Source: Achatina immaculata
Lineage: Eukaryota > Mollusca > Gastropoda > Stylommatophora > Achatinidae
Assembly (NCBI GenBank): GCA_009760885.1
Contig: CM019703.1
Span: 7,266,459-7,330,458 of the forward strand
Direction of reading: 5' to 3'
DNA length: 64,000 nt
The notes under the pieces were generated by a model that made no database searches, was not told the origin of the DNA, and saw only the letters and a list, made by a program, of their open reading frames with translations. Position 1 is the stretch's first letter; every line of letters begins with the position of its first letter. Shown piece after piece: positions 22,112 through 34,264 of this stretch. The position numbers and the translations under genes were made by a program.

Positions 22112-22470
22112 CAGTGATTCTCAGACTATCATTCGCGGCGCATTATCAGGGTCTGCAGCAAATTATTGTGTGGCCAACGGGGCTTTGTCAGATGGTGCGC
22201 GGCGTATTATCATCTGGTCTGCGGGGTATTATCATCTTGTCTGCGGCGTATTATCATCTGGTCTGCGGTGTATTATCATCTGGTCTGTGGCGTATTATCA
22301 GTGGTTGGTGGTGAATTATCAGGTGGTTCGCAGCGCATTATCAATGGTTGGCGGTGAATTATCAGTTTGTTCGCGGCCCATTATCATTTGTTGGCGGTGA
22401 ATTATCAGGTGGTTCGCGGCGCATTATCAGGTGGTCTGTGGCGAATTATCAGGCATTCCTTGACTGTATT
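22112..22470. repeat. 22-bp array starting at a hAT-like terminus
   Basis: Begins CAGTGATTCTCAGACTATC, then TTCGCGGCGCATTATCAG, like the end of a hAT element. Continues as about 14 copies of GCGGCGTATTATCATCTGGT and variants (GCGGTGAATTATCAGGTGG). The right-hand transposon end was not found. Confidence 0.8.
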
Positions 22471-24270
22471 ATCAGTTCGATACGTACTGCTTTCTATTGA
22501 ATAAACTCATTTAAGATTTAATGGAATGGTGAAACTGCATGTAAGATATTGATACGCAACATATATAATACTATAAAGGTTCTGACTGTTATAATATTGA
22601 TGATTGGAGAAGTTCGATTTCGTACTGTCTTTTAATTGTAGATCTTGAATGATTTGATGCTTGCTCGAATCACTGGTCGTCTGTATCTTTTATACGACGA
22701 AAAGTCGTTATGGCCACGAGAACACTGAATATCCCATGTCAGTTTTACAATTATTTGGAATACACGTTACTACGTCTTCTTTGTCACTTCACAATTCCAG
22801 AATGCCACTACACGTGATACTATATGGTTCACCACAAGACTGAAATCTTAACATAGTCATTATAAAATTCAGATGGTTCGTTCCTGAATTAAATTATAGT
22901 TCACCTTTAATGTTCACCAGACGCCCAAACAAGTATCAGACTGAGGCATCTCCGAAAGCGTTTTACACAAACTTTCAAAAATATCAAATCTTCTGCATTT
23001 CTCACGCAGTACTAATAATCACTTTCTACCTTCTGTCTGCCCTGAACTACATCTGGTTCTAAACTGTTTCTATATCTCCTGAATATCTATTGGCTCTACT
23101 TGTCCATCTGTTCTGTCTGTCGTCGCTCTCTTATTTCTCCTTCATTTCTTCTTTTGTCTCTCCTCTTCTCTTTTCTTTTTCGCCTTCCTCTGTACAACTG
23201 TATGCCTGGCTTATATATCGTAGGTCACTTGTCCAATAGGACACGCTTCTAGATATTTCTATTGGTCAGCTTGTTGATTACATACTGACTGGACAAGTCA
23301 GTCCACTCCCTTTGATCATTTTATTGGTCCGCTGGACTATCCATGTGTGCAAACTGCGTCCTAAGATTAGCAAATATGCCTCACCTTACAGTAAGTCTGT
23401 TGTGTCAAATCCGTCTATTCAATTTTCTCACGTAAGTAAACTCTTCTTATCCAGTATTAGGAGTTCACGATACCTGACGGGGATTATCCCATATCTGTTT
23501 TCACAGCGCCCCGTCTGTCTGTCTCCATGTTTACTATTGTTATCTGAGTGAATCCTTCTACACTGCATTCATTCTCCTTGTATCTAGTATTTCTAAGTAT
23601 CTGCTTAATTCTATCGTATTAATACTACTACCGAGGTAGTGTTCCCCTCCCACCGGTTCCCAAATTATTCACTTCATTTCTTACCTACTTTCTGGTTATC
23701 CACCATAACTATAATAAAAATGCTAATATTAATATTAATACCGTCCTAATTTACAAAACTATAATAATACTACATTCATAACTACAAGGCACTATGTAAC
23801 ACTGTGTTATATAATTATAATTGCTAAAGGACTCACTGAACGCAAAAAAGCTGGGAATCACTGGATCAGACTAAAAGGAGCATTAATATTGTATTGTATG
23901 TTTATTCATATTCATTGCGCTCTCAGACCCTAGCCTGGAGGTGTTATGTTGCATCAAAAGCTCAATGAACAGCTAAATCAATTTACCATTTAGAGAGAGT
24001 AAAGAGATGCGTATTAATTCTTGATACGGGTAATCACCGAGAAGAGAAATGTGTGAAGTGACAAGCACGGTGTTCCGTACTCATGTATCTGGCTACTGAA
24101 TGAATTATCGTACACACACGCACACGTGATCATAAAATAAATTCTTTATTCTGTGACCTGGCGTGTCCAGGGCGTGCTGTCTCTGTGTGCGTGCGTGAGC
24201 GTGTTGTGTAGGATCTACCCCTCAGTAAAATTTAACTCATGCTTTTACGATGTCTTTGTTTTCTGCACAG
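22471..24270. other. unassigned, mostly unique-looking sequence
   Basis: The longest stretch without visible repeats (1.8 kb), AT-rich. It has short reading frames but none with convincing composition or motifs. If a host gene or regulatory element lies in this window without being recognised, this is one of the places it could be. Confidence 0.5.
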
Positions 24271-24289
24271 AGCTCATGCTCCCCTCCTG

Positions 24290-24832
24290 CCTCTTTCTCT
24301 CTCCCTCTCTCTCCCTCTCCTTTTGTCCTGTCTCTCCTTCCCTTTCCTCAGTCTCCTTCTTTCTGCCCTGTCTCTCCCTCCCTCTCCGTCCTTCTGCCCT
24401 ATCTCTCCCTCCCTTTCCCCTGTCTCTCCCTCCCTCCCTTTTCCCTGTCTCTCCCTCCCTTTCCCTTGTCTCTCCCTCTTGCCCTGTCTCTCTCTCCCTC
24501 TCCTTCCTCCTGCCCTGTCTCTACCTCCCTTTCCCCTCCCTCTCCCTCCTTCTGCCCTATCTCTCCCTCCCTTTCCCCTATCTCTCCATCCCTTTCCCCT
24601 GTCTCTCCCTCCCTTTTCCCTGTCTCTCCCTCCCTTTCCCCTGCCTCTCCCTCTTGCCTTGTCTCTCTCTCCTCCTCCTGCCCTGTCTCTACCTCCCTTT
24701 CCCCTCCCTCTCCCTCCTCCTGCCCTGTCTCTACCTCCCTTTCCCCTGTCTCTCCCTCCTTGTGTCCTGTCTCTCCCTCCCTTTCTCCTGTCTCTCCCGC
24801 CTTCTGCCTTGTCTCTCCCCCTCTCCCCTATA
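24290..24832. repeat. about 21-bp pyrimidine minisatellite
   Basis: Units of CCCCTGTCTCTCCCTCCCTT with alternative CCTCCTGCCCTGTCTCTACC blocks. Read as codons it gives proline/serine/leucine repeats in three plus frames and basic GRDR repeats on the minus strand, all artefacts. Confidence 0.93.
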
Positions 24833-25060
24833 ACTACAAACTTTCCCAATATCTATTTGATGTCGACTACATGCCTCCATGAATTATAAAACTTAAAAAT
24901 TATCTTAAACTGCTCTTACAGACACCGAAGACAATTAATTGTTTTCTGAATAGTCCCGAAAATTTTGTTTAGTAGATAGTCATTTATAATGTATGTAGTT
25001 ACTTCTGTACTGAGTGAATGTTTAAGAGCGAAACGTAAATGTTATATTTTATTTTATGTC
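24833..25060. other. unassigned sequence
   Basis: AT-rich. Probably the upstream part of the family C element, but I cannot align it well. Confidence 0.4.
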
Positions 25061-25225
25061 TCTCAGCTTCAATGTTAGTTATGTTTGTTATATGAACAGC
25101 ATATTTGTAGAATGTCTGGAATAGAGTGAAAGATGTATGATAAAGGGCAGAATGTCAGACGGGCCTGCCTGCCCAATTCTTAACCCTTTTGAAATAAAGG
25201 TCAATCAATCAATCAATCAATCAAT
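25060..25225 (+). mobile_element. family C retroposon 3' end, best preserved
   Basis: AACAGCATATTTGTAGAATG, CTGGAATAGAGTGAAAGATG, AAGGGCAGAATGTCAGACGG and CTTTTGAAATAAAGGTCAAT, then (CAAT)n. The longer upstream match (CTGGAATAGA) is shared with 63620-63640. Confidence 0.8.
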
Positions 25226-25271
25226 CTCCTCCTCCTTTCCTCGCTCTATTTCTCCTCCCTTCTCCCCCTCT

Positions 25272-25455
25272 TGCAATACTTCTTAAACAGGCTCCACTGC
25301 CACGGAGAGATTGTAGGGATCCCTGTACCATCATTACTGAGGATACTAATAGAGATGTCGGACAGGGTCTTGGTCAGCTATGGTTCGCTAACCCTTACGC
25401 TAGCATGTCAGCTGTAGCTCGCTGACTGCCAGATTGGACAGTTTCGTAGACTTGA
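25272..25455 (-). mobile_element. family A dispersed element, 5' half
   Basis: On plus it reads GGACAGGGTCTTGGTCAGCT, ATGGTTCGCTAACCCTTACG and CTAGCATGTCAGCTGTAGC, the complement of the family A 5' part at 43880-43960. The 3' half is absent. Confidence 0.8.
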
Positions 25456-25489
25456 GCTGAATCTCATGATACAGAACAGATTTTCTTTC

Positions 25490-26465
25490 ATAGCATTGAC
25501 TAGGGTATGTTTGTTGAGTGAGTGCAGTTCTTTTCATAGTATAATAGACTTAATTTTATTGCGTTGGGTCAGTTCTTTTCATAGTATAAAAAAACAGACT
25601 TCCTTTTACTGCGTTGGATCAGTTCTTTTCATAGTATAAAAAACAGACTTCATTTTACTGCATTGGGTCAGTTCTTTTCATAGAATAATAGACTTAATTT
25701 TATTGCGTTGGGTCAGTTCTTTTCATAGTATAAAAAAACAGACTTCCTTTTACTGCGTTGGGTCAGTTCTTTTCATAAAACAGACTTCCTTTTACTGCGT
25801 TGGGTCAGTTCTTTTCATAGTATAAAAAACAGACTTTCTTTTACTGCGTTGGGTCAGTTCTTTTCATAAAACAGACTTCCTTTTACTGTGTTGGGTTAGT
25901 TCTTTTCATAAAACAGACTTCCTTTTACTGCGTTGGGTCAGTTCTTTTCATAGTATAAAATAACAGACTTCCTTTTACTGCGTTGGGTCAGTTCTTTTCA
26001 TAGTATAATAAACAGACTTCCTTTTACTGAGTTGGGTCAGTTCTTTTTATAGTATAATAAACAGACTTAATTTTACTGCATTGGGTCAGTTCTTTTCATA
26101 GTATAATAGACTTAATTTTATTGCGTTGGGTCAGTTCTTTTCATAGTATAAAAAACAGACTTCATTTTACTGAGTTGGGCCAGTTCTTTTCATAGTATAA
26201 AAAAACAGACTTCCTTTTACTGCGTTAGGTCAGTTCTTTTCATATTATAATAAACAGACTTCATTTTACTGCGCTGTGTCAGTTCCTTTCATACCATATT
26301 AAATAGACTTAATTTTACTGCATTGGGTCAGTTCTTTTCATATTATAATAAACTATTTCATTTTACTGCGTTCATAGTATAATAAATAGGTTTCATTTTA
26401 CTGTGTTCATAGTGTAATAAATAATAGACTTCATTTTGCTATGTTAGGTCAGTTCTTTTCATAGC
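25490..26465. repeat. about 49-bp minisatellite, around 20 copies
   Basis: Units share GTCAGTTCTTTTCATAGTAT, AAAACAGACTTCCTTTTACT and GCGTTGG. Copies vary between 36 and 52 bp because the ATAGTATAA segment is sometimes missing. Confidence 0.95.
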
Positions 26466-26494
26466 TTTGAGTACACTATGTTTTAAAATAGCGT

Positions 26495-26750
26495 TTCGTG
26501 GAGTTTGTTCCATAGCATAGAGTGGAATTTGGTGCACATGATTTTGTTTTATAGCATAGAGTGGAATTTGGTGCACATGATTTTGTTTCATAGCATAGAG
26601 TGGAATTTGGTGCACATGATTTTGTTTCATAGCATAGAGTGGAATTTGGTGCACATGATTTTGTTTCATAGCATAGAGTGGAATTTGGTGCACATGATTT
26701 TGTTTCATAGCATAGGGTGGAATTTGGTGCACATGATTTTGTTTTATAAA
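26495..26750. repeat. 39-bp minisatellite, 6-7 copies
   Basis: Unit TAGCATAGAGTGGAATTTGG then TGCACATGATTTTGTTTCA, nearly identical copies. Since 39 is 13 codons, both strands read through as 13-residue repeats, which look like tandem peptides but are symmetrical on both strands and unsupported. Confidence 0.96.
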
Positions 26751-27695
26751 ACCGGGATAGAAAGATGTATACAGTAATATACGGGGCATCTAGGAACCCC
26801 AAAATGAAACGTTTGAAACATCTTTCAGACAAAACTGTCAACGGGCCCTGGAGAGCCAGGTCAGGGCCTCGGGTCACTTATTATCGGGCCCCCCATTCAA
26901 ACACGGGAGACAAATTTTCCAGAATTGTGCGTGTAATAAGAAAAAAAGGTGTGTGTGGGGGGGGGGGGAGGGGAGGAAAGCAGAACAGCCTGTCCCACAT
27001 CAACACTCAGACACAAGGGGGGGGGGTACAGCCCAGCTCTTCTCGCCATCACTCCTTTCCCTCCCCCCCCCCCCGGGAGGTTCACTGTTAAAAATCTGTA
27101 CTAAAATTTAGCAAAGCGAAGAAAGAGCAGCAAGGAGACTAGCGGAGAACTTTAATGTCAGCCACCTTGTTCCTTGAACATTCTGCGAGTTCCTAGAGTG
27201 AACGAAACATGCGCCAGGTTTAATGAAGGCAGACGCCTTTTATTTGGCCAAAATATCCACGTCAATATGTGCCACGTGGCCACTTTTTTTTCCTCTCCGG
27301 TCACGTGGCTGTTTTCGTTTTCAAGGTTGTCACATGAATGACTCCACCCACCCCCCCCCCCCCCGTCCAGTATTGTAGCACTTATGTGCTGTGTTACCAG
27401 CTCTGCCCCTGCACATATGATGCCCGGCATTTTAAAACACGTGTGTGTCCTGTAGCAGAGCTCACTTTGAGTTGCACGCTTTATGTAAATAGAGTGCCTT
27501 GGCAGAAATTTTATATATGCTTTGAATGTTTGCATTTAATGCATATTTAACCTACCCCCCCCCCCTTTTTTTTCTATTATTGCTTCGCTTTTGCATTTGA
27601 ATTGACAAGCTGTTGGCAGAAGTTTTCAAGTTTTGAGCTTGACAATATTCTTTAGCTCATTTTTCTATGGGTTTCATTTTCTTTCACGTTCTTGT
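26751..27695. other. unassigned sequence with poly-G/poly-C runs
   Basis: No gene recognised. Runs of at least eight G or C at about 26957, 27018, 27064, 27350 and 27556. Confidence 0.5.
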
Positions 27696-27697
27696 CG

Positions 27698-27700
27698 ACT

Positions 27701-27740
<40 letters not shown>

Positions 27741-27742
27741 TA
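27698..27742. repeat. (TTTC)n microsatellite
   Basis: About eleven units. Family A begins shortly after. Confidence 0.96.
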
Positions 27743-27764
27743 AGTGAAGAGGGTGAAGACTGTC

Positions 27765-28095
27765 GGATATGGCAATCAGCGACTCGTACGTGGCATGATA
27801 ACGTCAGGAATGATAGCAGATCAAGACCCTGTCCGGCCTCTTCCTTGGTGCCCCCAGTAACAGGCCTAGCTTGACTAACGGGGTAGGGATTGTATTGGTC
27901 TTCGTGTTGGTGGAGTCTGTTAAAGAAGTACTGCACATCCCCTGCTTTTTTTTTTTCCAAGCTCCATTCAGTGACTGAAAGAGAATTAACTGCCAAAACC
28001 CGCTCCCAATCCGACATGATGGAATGCTTCAGTGTCTTCTCAGCATCGGCAGCAAACAGCCGCTCACATTTCCAGGGAGAGAGAAAAAAAAACAA
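27765..28095 (+). mobile_element. family A dispersed element, near full length
   Basis: Contains the ordered blocks shared by all copies: AGATCAAGACCCTGTCCGGC, ACAGGCCTAGCTTGACTAAC, GGTGGAGTCTGTTAAAGAAG, TGACTGAAAGAG, CCCGCTCCCAATCCGACATG and CAGCATCGGCAGCAAACAG, ending TTTCCAGGGAGAG. Same orientation as 43880 and 57505, opposite to 32540, 34925, 49205 and 60170. No coding capacity and no pol III promoter that I can see. Confidence 0.85.
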
Positions 28096-29675
28096 GAGAA
28101 GGTTTTCTTTCTTTCTTGCGAAAGAGAGCCCTGCGGCACCCCTCCCCCCCCCCCCCCCCCCTCTTTTTCTTCCTTTCATGTCCGGGCACTCGAATTGAAC
28201 AGAAAAAAAAGTGTTAGTGCTTGCCCTTTGTTCTGAACAAGAACCAAGGTGACCCCCATCAAAACTGCTCGACCTTTCACAGCTTTCTTGTCCTGTTGTC
28301 TGCTGTCTGCTCAGCTCAACTTGAGCGGAAACTGGTGATTCGATTTTGCGGGCCACGTGTGATCCTTTTTTCAACTTTCTAAACTGTTTTTTTTTCTAAT
28401 GAATTGTTTACATTCTGTGTTTACCAGTTTTTGAAATCGAAAATCGTGTAACGGAACTGAATGTCATACAAGTTTCTTCGCAGTCATGTACAATATATAT
28501 CTATGCCCACAGAAGAATGTCTCCAGTCTGTAAGCGAAGGCTCCCACTATCAGGTGGTCGTAAGAAAAGTTCAGGATAAGACTATCTCCAGTCTGTAAGG
28601 TTGCCAGAAAGGAGACTATTGTACTGTTACAAGCTCTAGAATGAGGTGGACGAGTTTACCGAGGTAATAAAGCTTCTAACAAGGCTTTCCTTCTTGGGGC
28701 CTCTGTCAGCAGGGCCTTGGAAGGAAATTTTGGAAGCCGGTACAAAAGTCTCCCCCCCCCTCCCCCGCCTCTTTCCTCCGAGTTTAACATTTGATTACCA
28801 TTCTGTTTTTATGATCCCCCCCCCCCCCGGGCCCTCGAAGCCGAGAGTTCGGACATGTACAGGCAATCCCATTCCCTTCCATCTCAGACTGCGACTACCA
28901 CAAGACACAAGATGTTCAACTAAACAACTGTAACCTGGTCCTCATCCAATCTAAACGCTTTACTTCCCGACTTTACATCAGGACATTAGCTGCAAATAGC
29001 TCAAGTAACAAGTCCATTTAGCAACGACAACAATAGCAAAGGTGGCTGCGCACGTGAGATACCCACGCACACTAGTCAGTCCACACAGGCATCATGGCAG
29101 GCAGCAACCATCTCCTACTCTTTCGGACAACACTTCTGTTGTGTTCTGTTGCCTTCTGTGTTATACACACCAAACCACGCACACACTGCGAGATATGCAG
29201 TGAAAAACTTGCTTATTCCCACACTGCCGTTTTTGTCTTTGGTTATTTTCAGTAACGCTTGTAAGGATGTCAGAATATGCTGGACTTCTCATTCTCTCCA
29301 ATTTGTTTGACTGTAACTCTCTCCTGTGTCTTGCGTAACATTCTCCTTATTGGTTTCATTAACCCTTTTACGACAAGTGCCTAATTTTCGTCTTTTCTGC
29401 CTTGTGTATTTAACATTTACTGGCTGGTATTTTATGCGTGGAGACAAACAGGGCTGAGACACGTAAACAACTTAACGCCGTTTTCTCAGCTACAGGAATG
29501 CTGGTTGGCGCGGCAAGGGGGTGCGTCTGCTCAGAGCGGCTTGTGATCAGTGCCCCATGACAGGCATATTTGTAAAGTTCTGTGAGAAAAGCAGGTAGAC
29601 AAAGCGGCCAGAAGGACATCTCGGAATGTGCGTACTCCGGGGTTCTGATAAGTGTGTGGCTTGCATTCTTCTTGA
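28096..29675. other. unassigned sequence
   Basis: 1.6 kb with no recognised gene or element. C runs at 28143-28160 and 28817-28828. The 240-codon minus-strand frame at 27652-28374 is mostly family A read backwards. Confidence 0.5.
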
Positions 29676-29679
29676 CAAG

Positions 29680-29745
29680 TCTTTCTTTCTTTTTCTTTCT
29701 TTCTTTCTTTCTTTTCCTTTCTTTCTTTCTTTCTTTCTTTCTATT
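29680..29745. repeat. (TTTC)n microsatellite
   Basis: Interrupted CTTT units on plus, giving Lys/Glu or Phe/Leu/Ser reading frames that are artefacts. Confidence 0.95.
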
Positions 29746-29844
29746 CAGACACTGCCTGTCATTTAAAAAAATTGACAATGACACATGTGGCAGGCAGAAA
29801 GTGAATTACAGTAGTTTTTTTTTTTTTCATTTGAATGTTTCTTG

Positions 29845-30125
29845 TACTTGTCCCCGGTGGTGTAATGGCTAGCGTATTCACCTGTCAATTACATAGTCTC
29901 TATTTCAATTTCCCACTCGGGCTGATTTTTTTTTTTCGAACCAACCAGTACCAGAGTCAACCCATCCTCAAAAAATGGGTACCTGGGGTTTACCTAGGGT
30001 AAGAAAAGCAAAAAAAAAGGGAGAGAGGACAGGTGCTGGCATCCATATCTCAAATGCTGTGGTGTCCTAGAAATGTGAAGGCACTAACACGTCCCTTTAC
30101 TGTATGCAAATGCCATGGGTCATAG
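29845..30125 (+). mobile_element. tRNA-derived SINE, diverged full-length copy
   Basis: The head reads CCCGGTGGTGTAATGGCTAG with a decayed B box (TTTCAATTTCCCACTC). The body has AAAAAATGGGTACCTGGGG, and the 3' part AAATGTGAAGGCACTAACAC parallels 7640-7770. A T8 run interrupts the head-body junction. Confidence 0.75.
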
Positions 30126-30999
30126 ATTTGTACAACAAAGTTCTCCTCTGGTTGTTGATTCTTACAGCTCGGGTAACGTCCGCCACGTCATGGGAACTTA
30201 AGTGTTAATTGTTTCCCGCCATTTGATCCAAGCTGAGATTCATAAAACAGCGTATCTTTATCACGTGGAGATCTTTATTCCTCAATCCCCATTTTATATT
30301 CTTTCCTCATTTTTTTTTCCCTTTCGTCGTTATGGGACAACTGTATCGTCTCACATAAATAAACAAGATTAACAGCCGTTGTGGAAATGGAAAATTGAAA
30401 TTAAGCCAAGCATATAAAGGAAAAAAAAACACAAAAGGCTTTGTTTTAAAAAAAATCACAAAGGGTACCTCCAAACTTATGTTTAAAGAAGGAAGTGTGT
30501 GCTGGTAGTCCCCGCTTTCCGACGTGAGACCATGAACTACGGAGTGTTGGCACTGACCTAAACAAGATCCAGAGAATAACCAGCGATGTTTTTTGTAGAG
30601 AAATCTGGCGAAGAAAGATGACGATGCTAAAGATAACAACGAAGTTTTCCCAGCCGTGGAAGCAGAGCTGACCAGGGCTCTGCCCCACCTTCTCCGTAGT
30701 GCTCCTAGTGCTCCTAGCACCAGTTTTTTTTTCTTTCTGTGCTTTAGTCGTGTTGTAGAGTTACACCACGTCGTGGTTTCCATGACAGTAGGTTCTACCT
30801 AGAAGTCTGCTTCTTTGGCTCCACACCTGGATATTAAATAAGCCACTCCTTATCCGATGTCAGGCTTATACTTCAAGGTCACCACATCATCGACCACGTG
30901 CGACATAGCTTCCCAACTGCAGTAGATTAAAGAAGAAAATTAAAGATATAACCTGTATCAACGAGTCTAAAAGTATCAAGTACCGCCCCATTAAGGGCG
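30126..30999. other. unassigned sequence
   Basis: No gene recognised. Weak resemblance to family A near 30650 was too short to call. Confidence 0.45.
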
Positions 31000-31089
31000 T
31001 TGGGAGGATTCGGCGGGGGGTGGGTGGGGAAAGGGCGGGGGTGAGGAAAAAGTTAATAGCAAAAGGGGCGGGGACATTAGAACCAACTG

Positions 31090-31188
31090 AAGGAAAAAGT
31101 TTTTTTTTTGGGGGGGGGGGGCGCTAGGATTGTGCCGTGGGAGGCAAGGGGGGGACGGTAGATGAAAAAAGTCTGGGAAACACTGACC
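31090..31188. mobile_element. possible hAT-like right end
   Basis: Ends ...AGTCTGGGAAACACTGA, whose complement begins CAGTGTTTCCCAGAC, a typical hAT-superfamily end. Preceded by T9-G10 and G-rich stretches. No left end was located with confidence. Confidence 0.35.
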
Positions 31189-31330
31189 TGTATAAAATAG
31201 AAAGTAAAGAAGCGAAACCAGTTCAAGAAAAGATAAATAAAAATCATATAATGATAAAATAACCAGGAGCAAATCAGAACCACTGACCGCACAGCGAGAA
31301 TCTATAAACTAATGATCAACGTGAAACAGA

Positions 31331-31331
31331 G

Positions 31332-31386
<55 letters not shown>
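31331..31386. repeat. (CA)n(GA)n compound microsatellite
   Basis: About 8 CA then 18 GA units. Confidence 0.96.
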
Positions 31387-31388
<2 letters not shown>

Positions 31389-31799
31389 CGAAGTTATCCC
31401 TGTGAGGAAAAAAAATAAAACCCTCAATGACTCTCGGTGACGTTGACTCCTCGCGTCCTCCTCCACGAGTCATTCATCAGTGTCAAGAACAGCTGAAATA
31501 CTTTGACCTTTCTTAATTCTACGGCGACTGTTTTTCTATATTTTTTTGTTTTGTTTTGTTTATTTAGTCTCGTAGTTCGCCACTTTATTTTTTTTCGTGC
31601 CTTTTTCTTTTTTTTTTAAAGTTGCTTCATTGCGAAGTTCATGACGCGGGAAGAAAATGCTGCTGTCCTGAAAGTGAGTGCCTTCTTGAAATGCGTTTAG
31701 AGAAATCCAGTTCGTTTCTTTCATAAAACTACTACAAGTTTTTAACGTTACTTTGACCACCATTCTGTCCTTCTTTTAGTTTTTTCCTTTGATCCTTTT

Positions 31800-31995
31800 C
31801 TTCTTATCGCCATCTTTTGTCTTTTTTTTATCCTTATTATTTTACTATTATTACCACCATCGTCACAGCCATCACTCCTACTACTGCTGTTATTATTGCT
31901 TCCATTACTACGTCTGTTTCTTCTTCTGCTGCTGCTCTATTACTACTGCTACTTCTTCTGCTATTACTAATTCTGTTTATTTTTCTTTTGCTACT

Positions 31996-32040
<45 letters not shown>

Positions 32041-32041
32041 A

Positions 32042-32088
<47 letters not shown>

Positions 32089-32194
32089 AACTATTACTGC
32101 TGCTGCTGGTGCTGCTACCACTCTATTACTACTACTGCTTCTTCTGCTATTACTACTTCAATTACTGCTCCTGCTCCTTTTTCTTTTGCTGCTG

Positions 32195-32242
<48 letters not shown>

Positions 32243-32361
32243 TTACTACTACTACAACTATTACTGCTGCTGCTGGTGCTGCTACCACTCTATTACTACT
32301 ACTGCTTCTTCTGCTATTACTACTCCAATTACTGCTCCTGCTCCTTTTTCTTTTGGTGCTG

Positions 32362-32416
<55 letters not shown>

Positions 32417-32530
32417 AGCTGCTGCTGCTGCTGCTGCTACTACTACTACTATTACTACTCTTTTACAACTTCTATTTATTCTACTATTACTACTTCCATT
32501 ACTTCTTCTTCTTCTTTTTCTTCCTCTTCT
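31800..32530. repeat. (CTA)n/(CTG)n trinucleotide complex
   Basis: Long ACT blocks at 31988-32095, 32190-32255 and 32360-32415, joined by a CTGCTGCTGGTGCTGCTACC segment and by TTCTTCTGCTATTACTACT. A segment of roughly 170 bp (for example 32095-32200 and 32265-32360) is duplicated almost exactly. Three frames give poly-Tyr, poly-Leu and poly-Thr and are not genes. Confidence 0.95.
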
Positions 32531-32539
32531 TCTATATTC

Positions 32540-32862
32540 CAGAAACTGCGAAGTTGGTGTTGTCTGCAACCGATGCTCTGAGGTTGTTCAGGCACAGCAA
32601 CGTGTCGGTTTGGGAGCGGGTCATGGCAGTTTTTTTTCAGTCTCTGAGTGCAGCTGAGCAGGAAGGGATCTACAAGGCTTCTTTAGCAGGCTCCACCACC
32701 ACGGCGGCAATAACGATCCCTGCCCCGTCAGTCAGAGTACGCCTGTTACTACAGGTACCATTGAAGACGTGTGACAGGGTCTTGGCCAGCTGTGGTGAGC
32801 CAACCCTGACATTAGCATGTTTGGTAGGGGTCGATGACTGCCAAATCGGCAGAGAAATCGCA
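32540..32862 (-). mobile_element. family A dispersed element, near full length
   Basis: On plus: CCAGAAACTGCGAAGTTGG, GCAACCGATGCTCTGAGG, TTGGGAGCGGGTCATGGCAG, CTTGGCCAGCTGTGGTGAGC and ACATTAGCATGTTTGGTAGG. The CTT/TTC repeat before it lies at the element's 3' end, as in other copies. An (AAT) tract follows at the other end. Confidence 0.87.
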
Positions 32863-33075
32863 ATAATAACAATAATAATAACCATAATAATAATAGTAAT
32901 AACAATAATGAAAATAACAATAATAATAACAATGAAAAAATATTAATAATAATAGCAATATTAATAATAACAATAATTATATATAACAATAGTAATAGCA
33001 ATAAAAATAACATCAATAATAATAACAATAATAATAGCAATAATAATAACAATAATAATAATAGCCGCAACAATC
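32863..33075. repeat. (AAT/AAC)n microsatellite
   Basis: ATAATAATAACAATAAT mixtures for about 210 bases, with poly-Leu/Ile frames on minus. Confidence 0.93.
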
Positions 33076-33800
33076 CATTGCGTTTGTAAAATGAATAGAT
33101 TGTGCTGTTGAGCAGCGTAGACATTGTCCCCTCTGATCTTGTACAAACTGCCCCTCTGTGATAATTAATCAATGAGAATCCAAATAAACTTTACCTGGCA
33201 AAGAAAATAATGATCTTTTCTGTTTTCTTTTCTCATCTCAGAAAACTTGAGCTGCTTTCCAAGCTTCCATATTCCGAATGTTATTTTCATGGAAATTTCT
33301 GAAATTTGTTTCTATGGTTATTTTTGTGATTAAACACACAAACACACACGCGCGCGCGCGCGCACGAAAGGAAATACGTTGTTATAACTGAAGATTCAAA
33401 TAAGATCTATGGAAACGCCAGGAAGTTTTCAGCTGTCTGCGCAAAGTGTCGGTTCAGCTGTAGGCCAAAGAACAACTACAAGAAAGGGAGCGCTAATTTG
33501 GCAATGCAAAAAAAAAAAAAATGTAACGAAGACCAGATTTCTTCAGCGATGTCTGATTCTGGCAGTATCTTGTGTGTATGTGTGTGTGTGTTTGTGTCGT
33601 TTGGTGAAAAAAAAAGGGGGGGGGGGGGAAGGAGGGACCGATTTGGGGAGGATATGATCATTAAGACAATCCTTACATTCCTGTTCAGAATTTCGAGTCA
33701 CCGTAGCTGGTCAAGCTGCGAATGTTTACAGTTGGTTCACAAACGCATATGCGCGTTTTCCAAAACACATGAAACTTGAATTGCCGCGTTTAGGAGTTTG
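33076..33800. other. unassigned sequence
   Basis: No gene recognised. (CA)n(CG)n at 33337-33364, an A13 run at 33509 and an AAAAAGGGGGGGGGGG run near 33607. Confidence 0.5.
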
Positions 33801-33804
33801 AAAC

Positions 33805-33998
33805 GATAATTTGAGACAGTGTATGGCGTAATATTAACAGGAATATGACATTATGTGTTGAGATAGCGTATGGCGTAATATTAACAGGAATATGACATTA
33901 TATATTGAGATAGCGTATGGCGTAATATTAACAGGAATATGACATTATATATTGAGATAGCGTATGGCGTAATATTAACAGGAATATGACATTATGTG
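33805..33998. repeat. 47-bp tandem repeat, 4 copies
   Basis: GAGATAGCGTATGGCGTAAT, ATTAACAGGAATATGACATT, ATATATT. Near-identical copies. Confidence 0.95.
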
Positions 33999-34264
33999 CC
34001 CCTCTCTTTCAAGAAGAGTACCAGAAAAAGCTAACTGTTTACTTTTTGCATCTATTTTCGTGGGATGGTTGTATGTGATCCTGAAATAAAGGTGTTTGCC
34101 GAAATATTGGATTGTTATATGTTCTGTATTTATACATGTTTATCTTACTTTCTGTCACTCCCGTTCTTGCCCGCTTTCCTCACTCTTTCTATCTTTTTTG
34201 TAAAACTGAACCATACACCTCTAGCTACTTTTATACGAACAGTAATCTAAGATAATGTGTTATG

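Noticed and set aside
21853..22314. 153-codon frame with a non-repetitive first half
   Set aside because: Second half is the 22-bp array. No recognisable domain and no splice signal to separate them.
24153..24889. Proline/serine/leucine frames of about 200 codons in three frames and a basic minus frame
   Set aside because: 21-bp pyrimidine minisatellite translated in all frames.
26439..26877. 13-residue tandem peptide-like frames on both strands
   Set aside because: 39-bp DNA repeat. Symmetry between strands and lack of any start context or flanking coding sequence.
27652..28374. 240-codon minus-strand frame
   Set aside because: Mostly family A read on its other strand plus GAAA-repeat translation. 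No motif.
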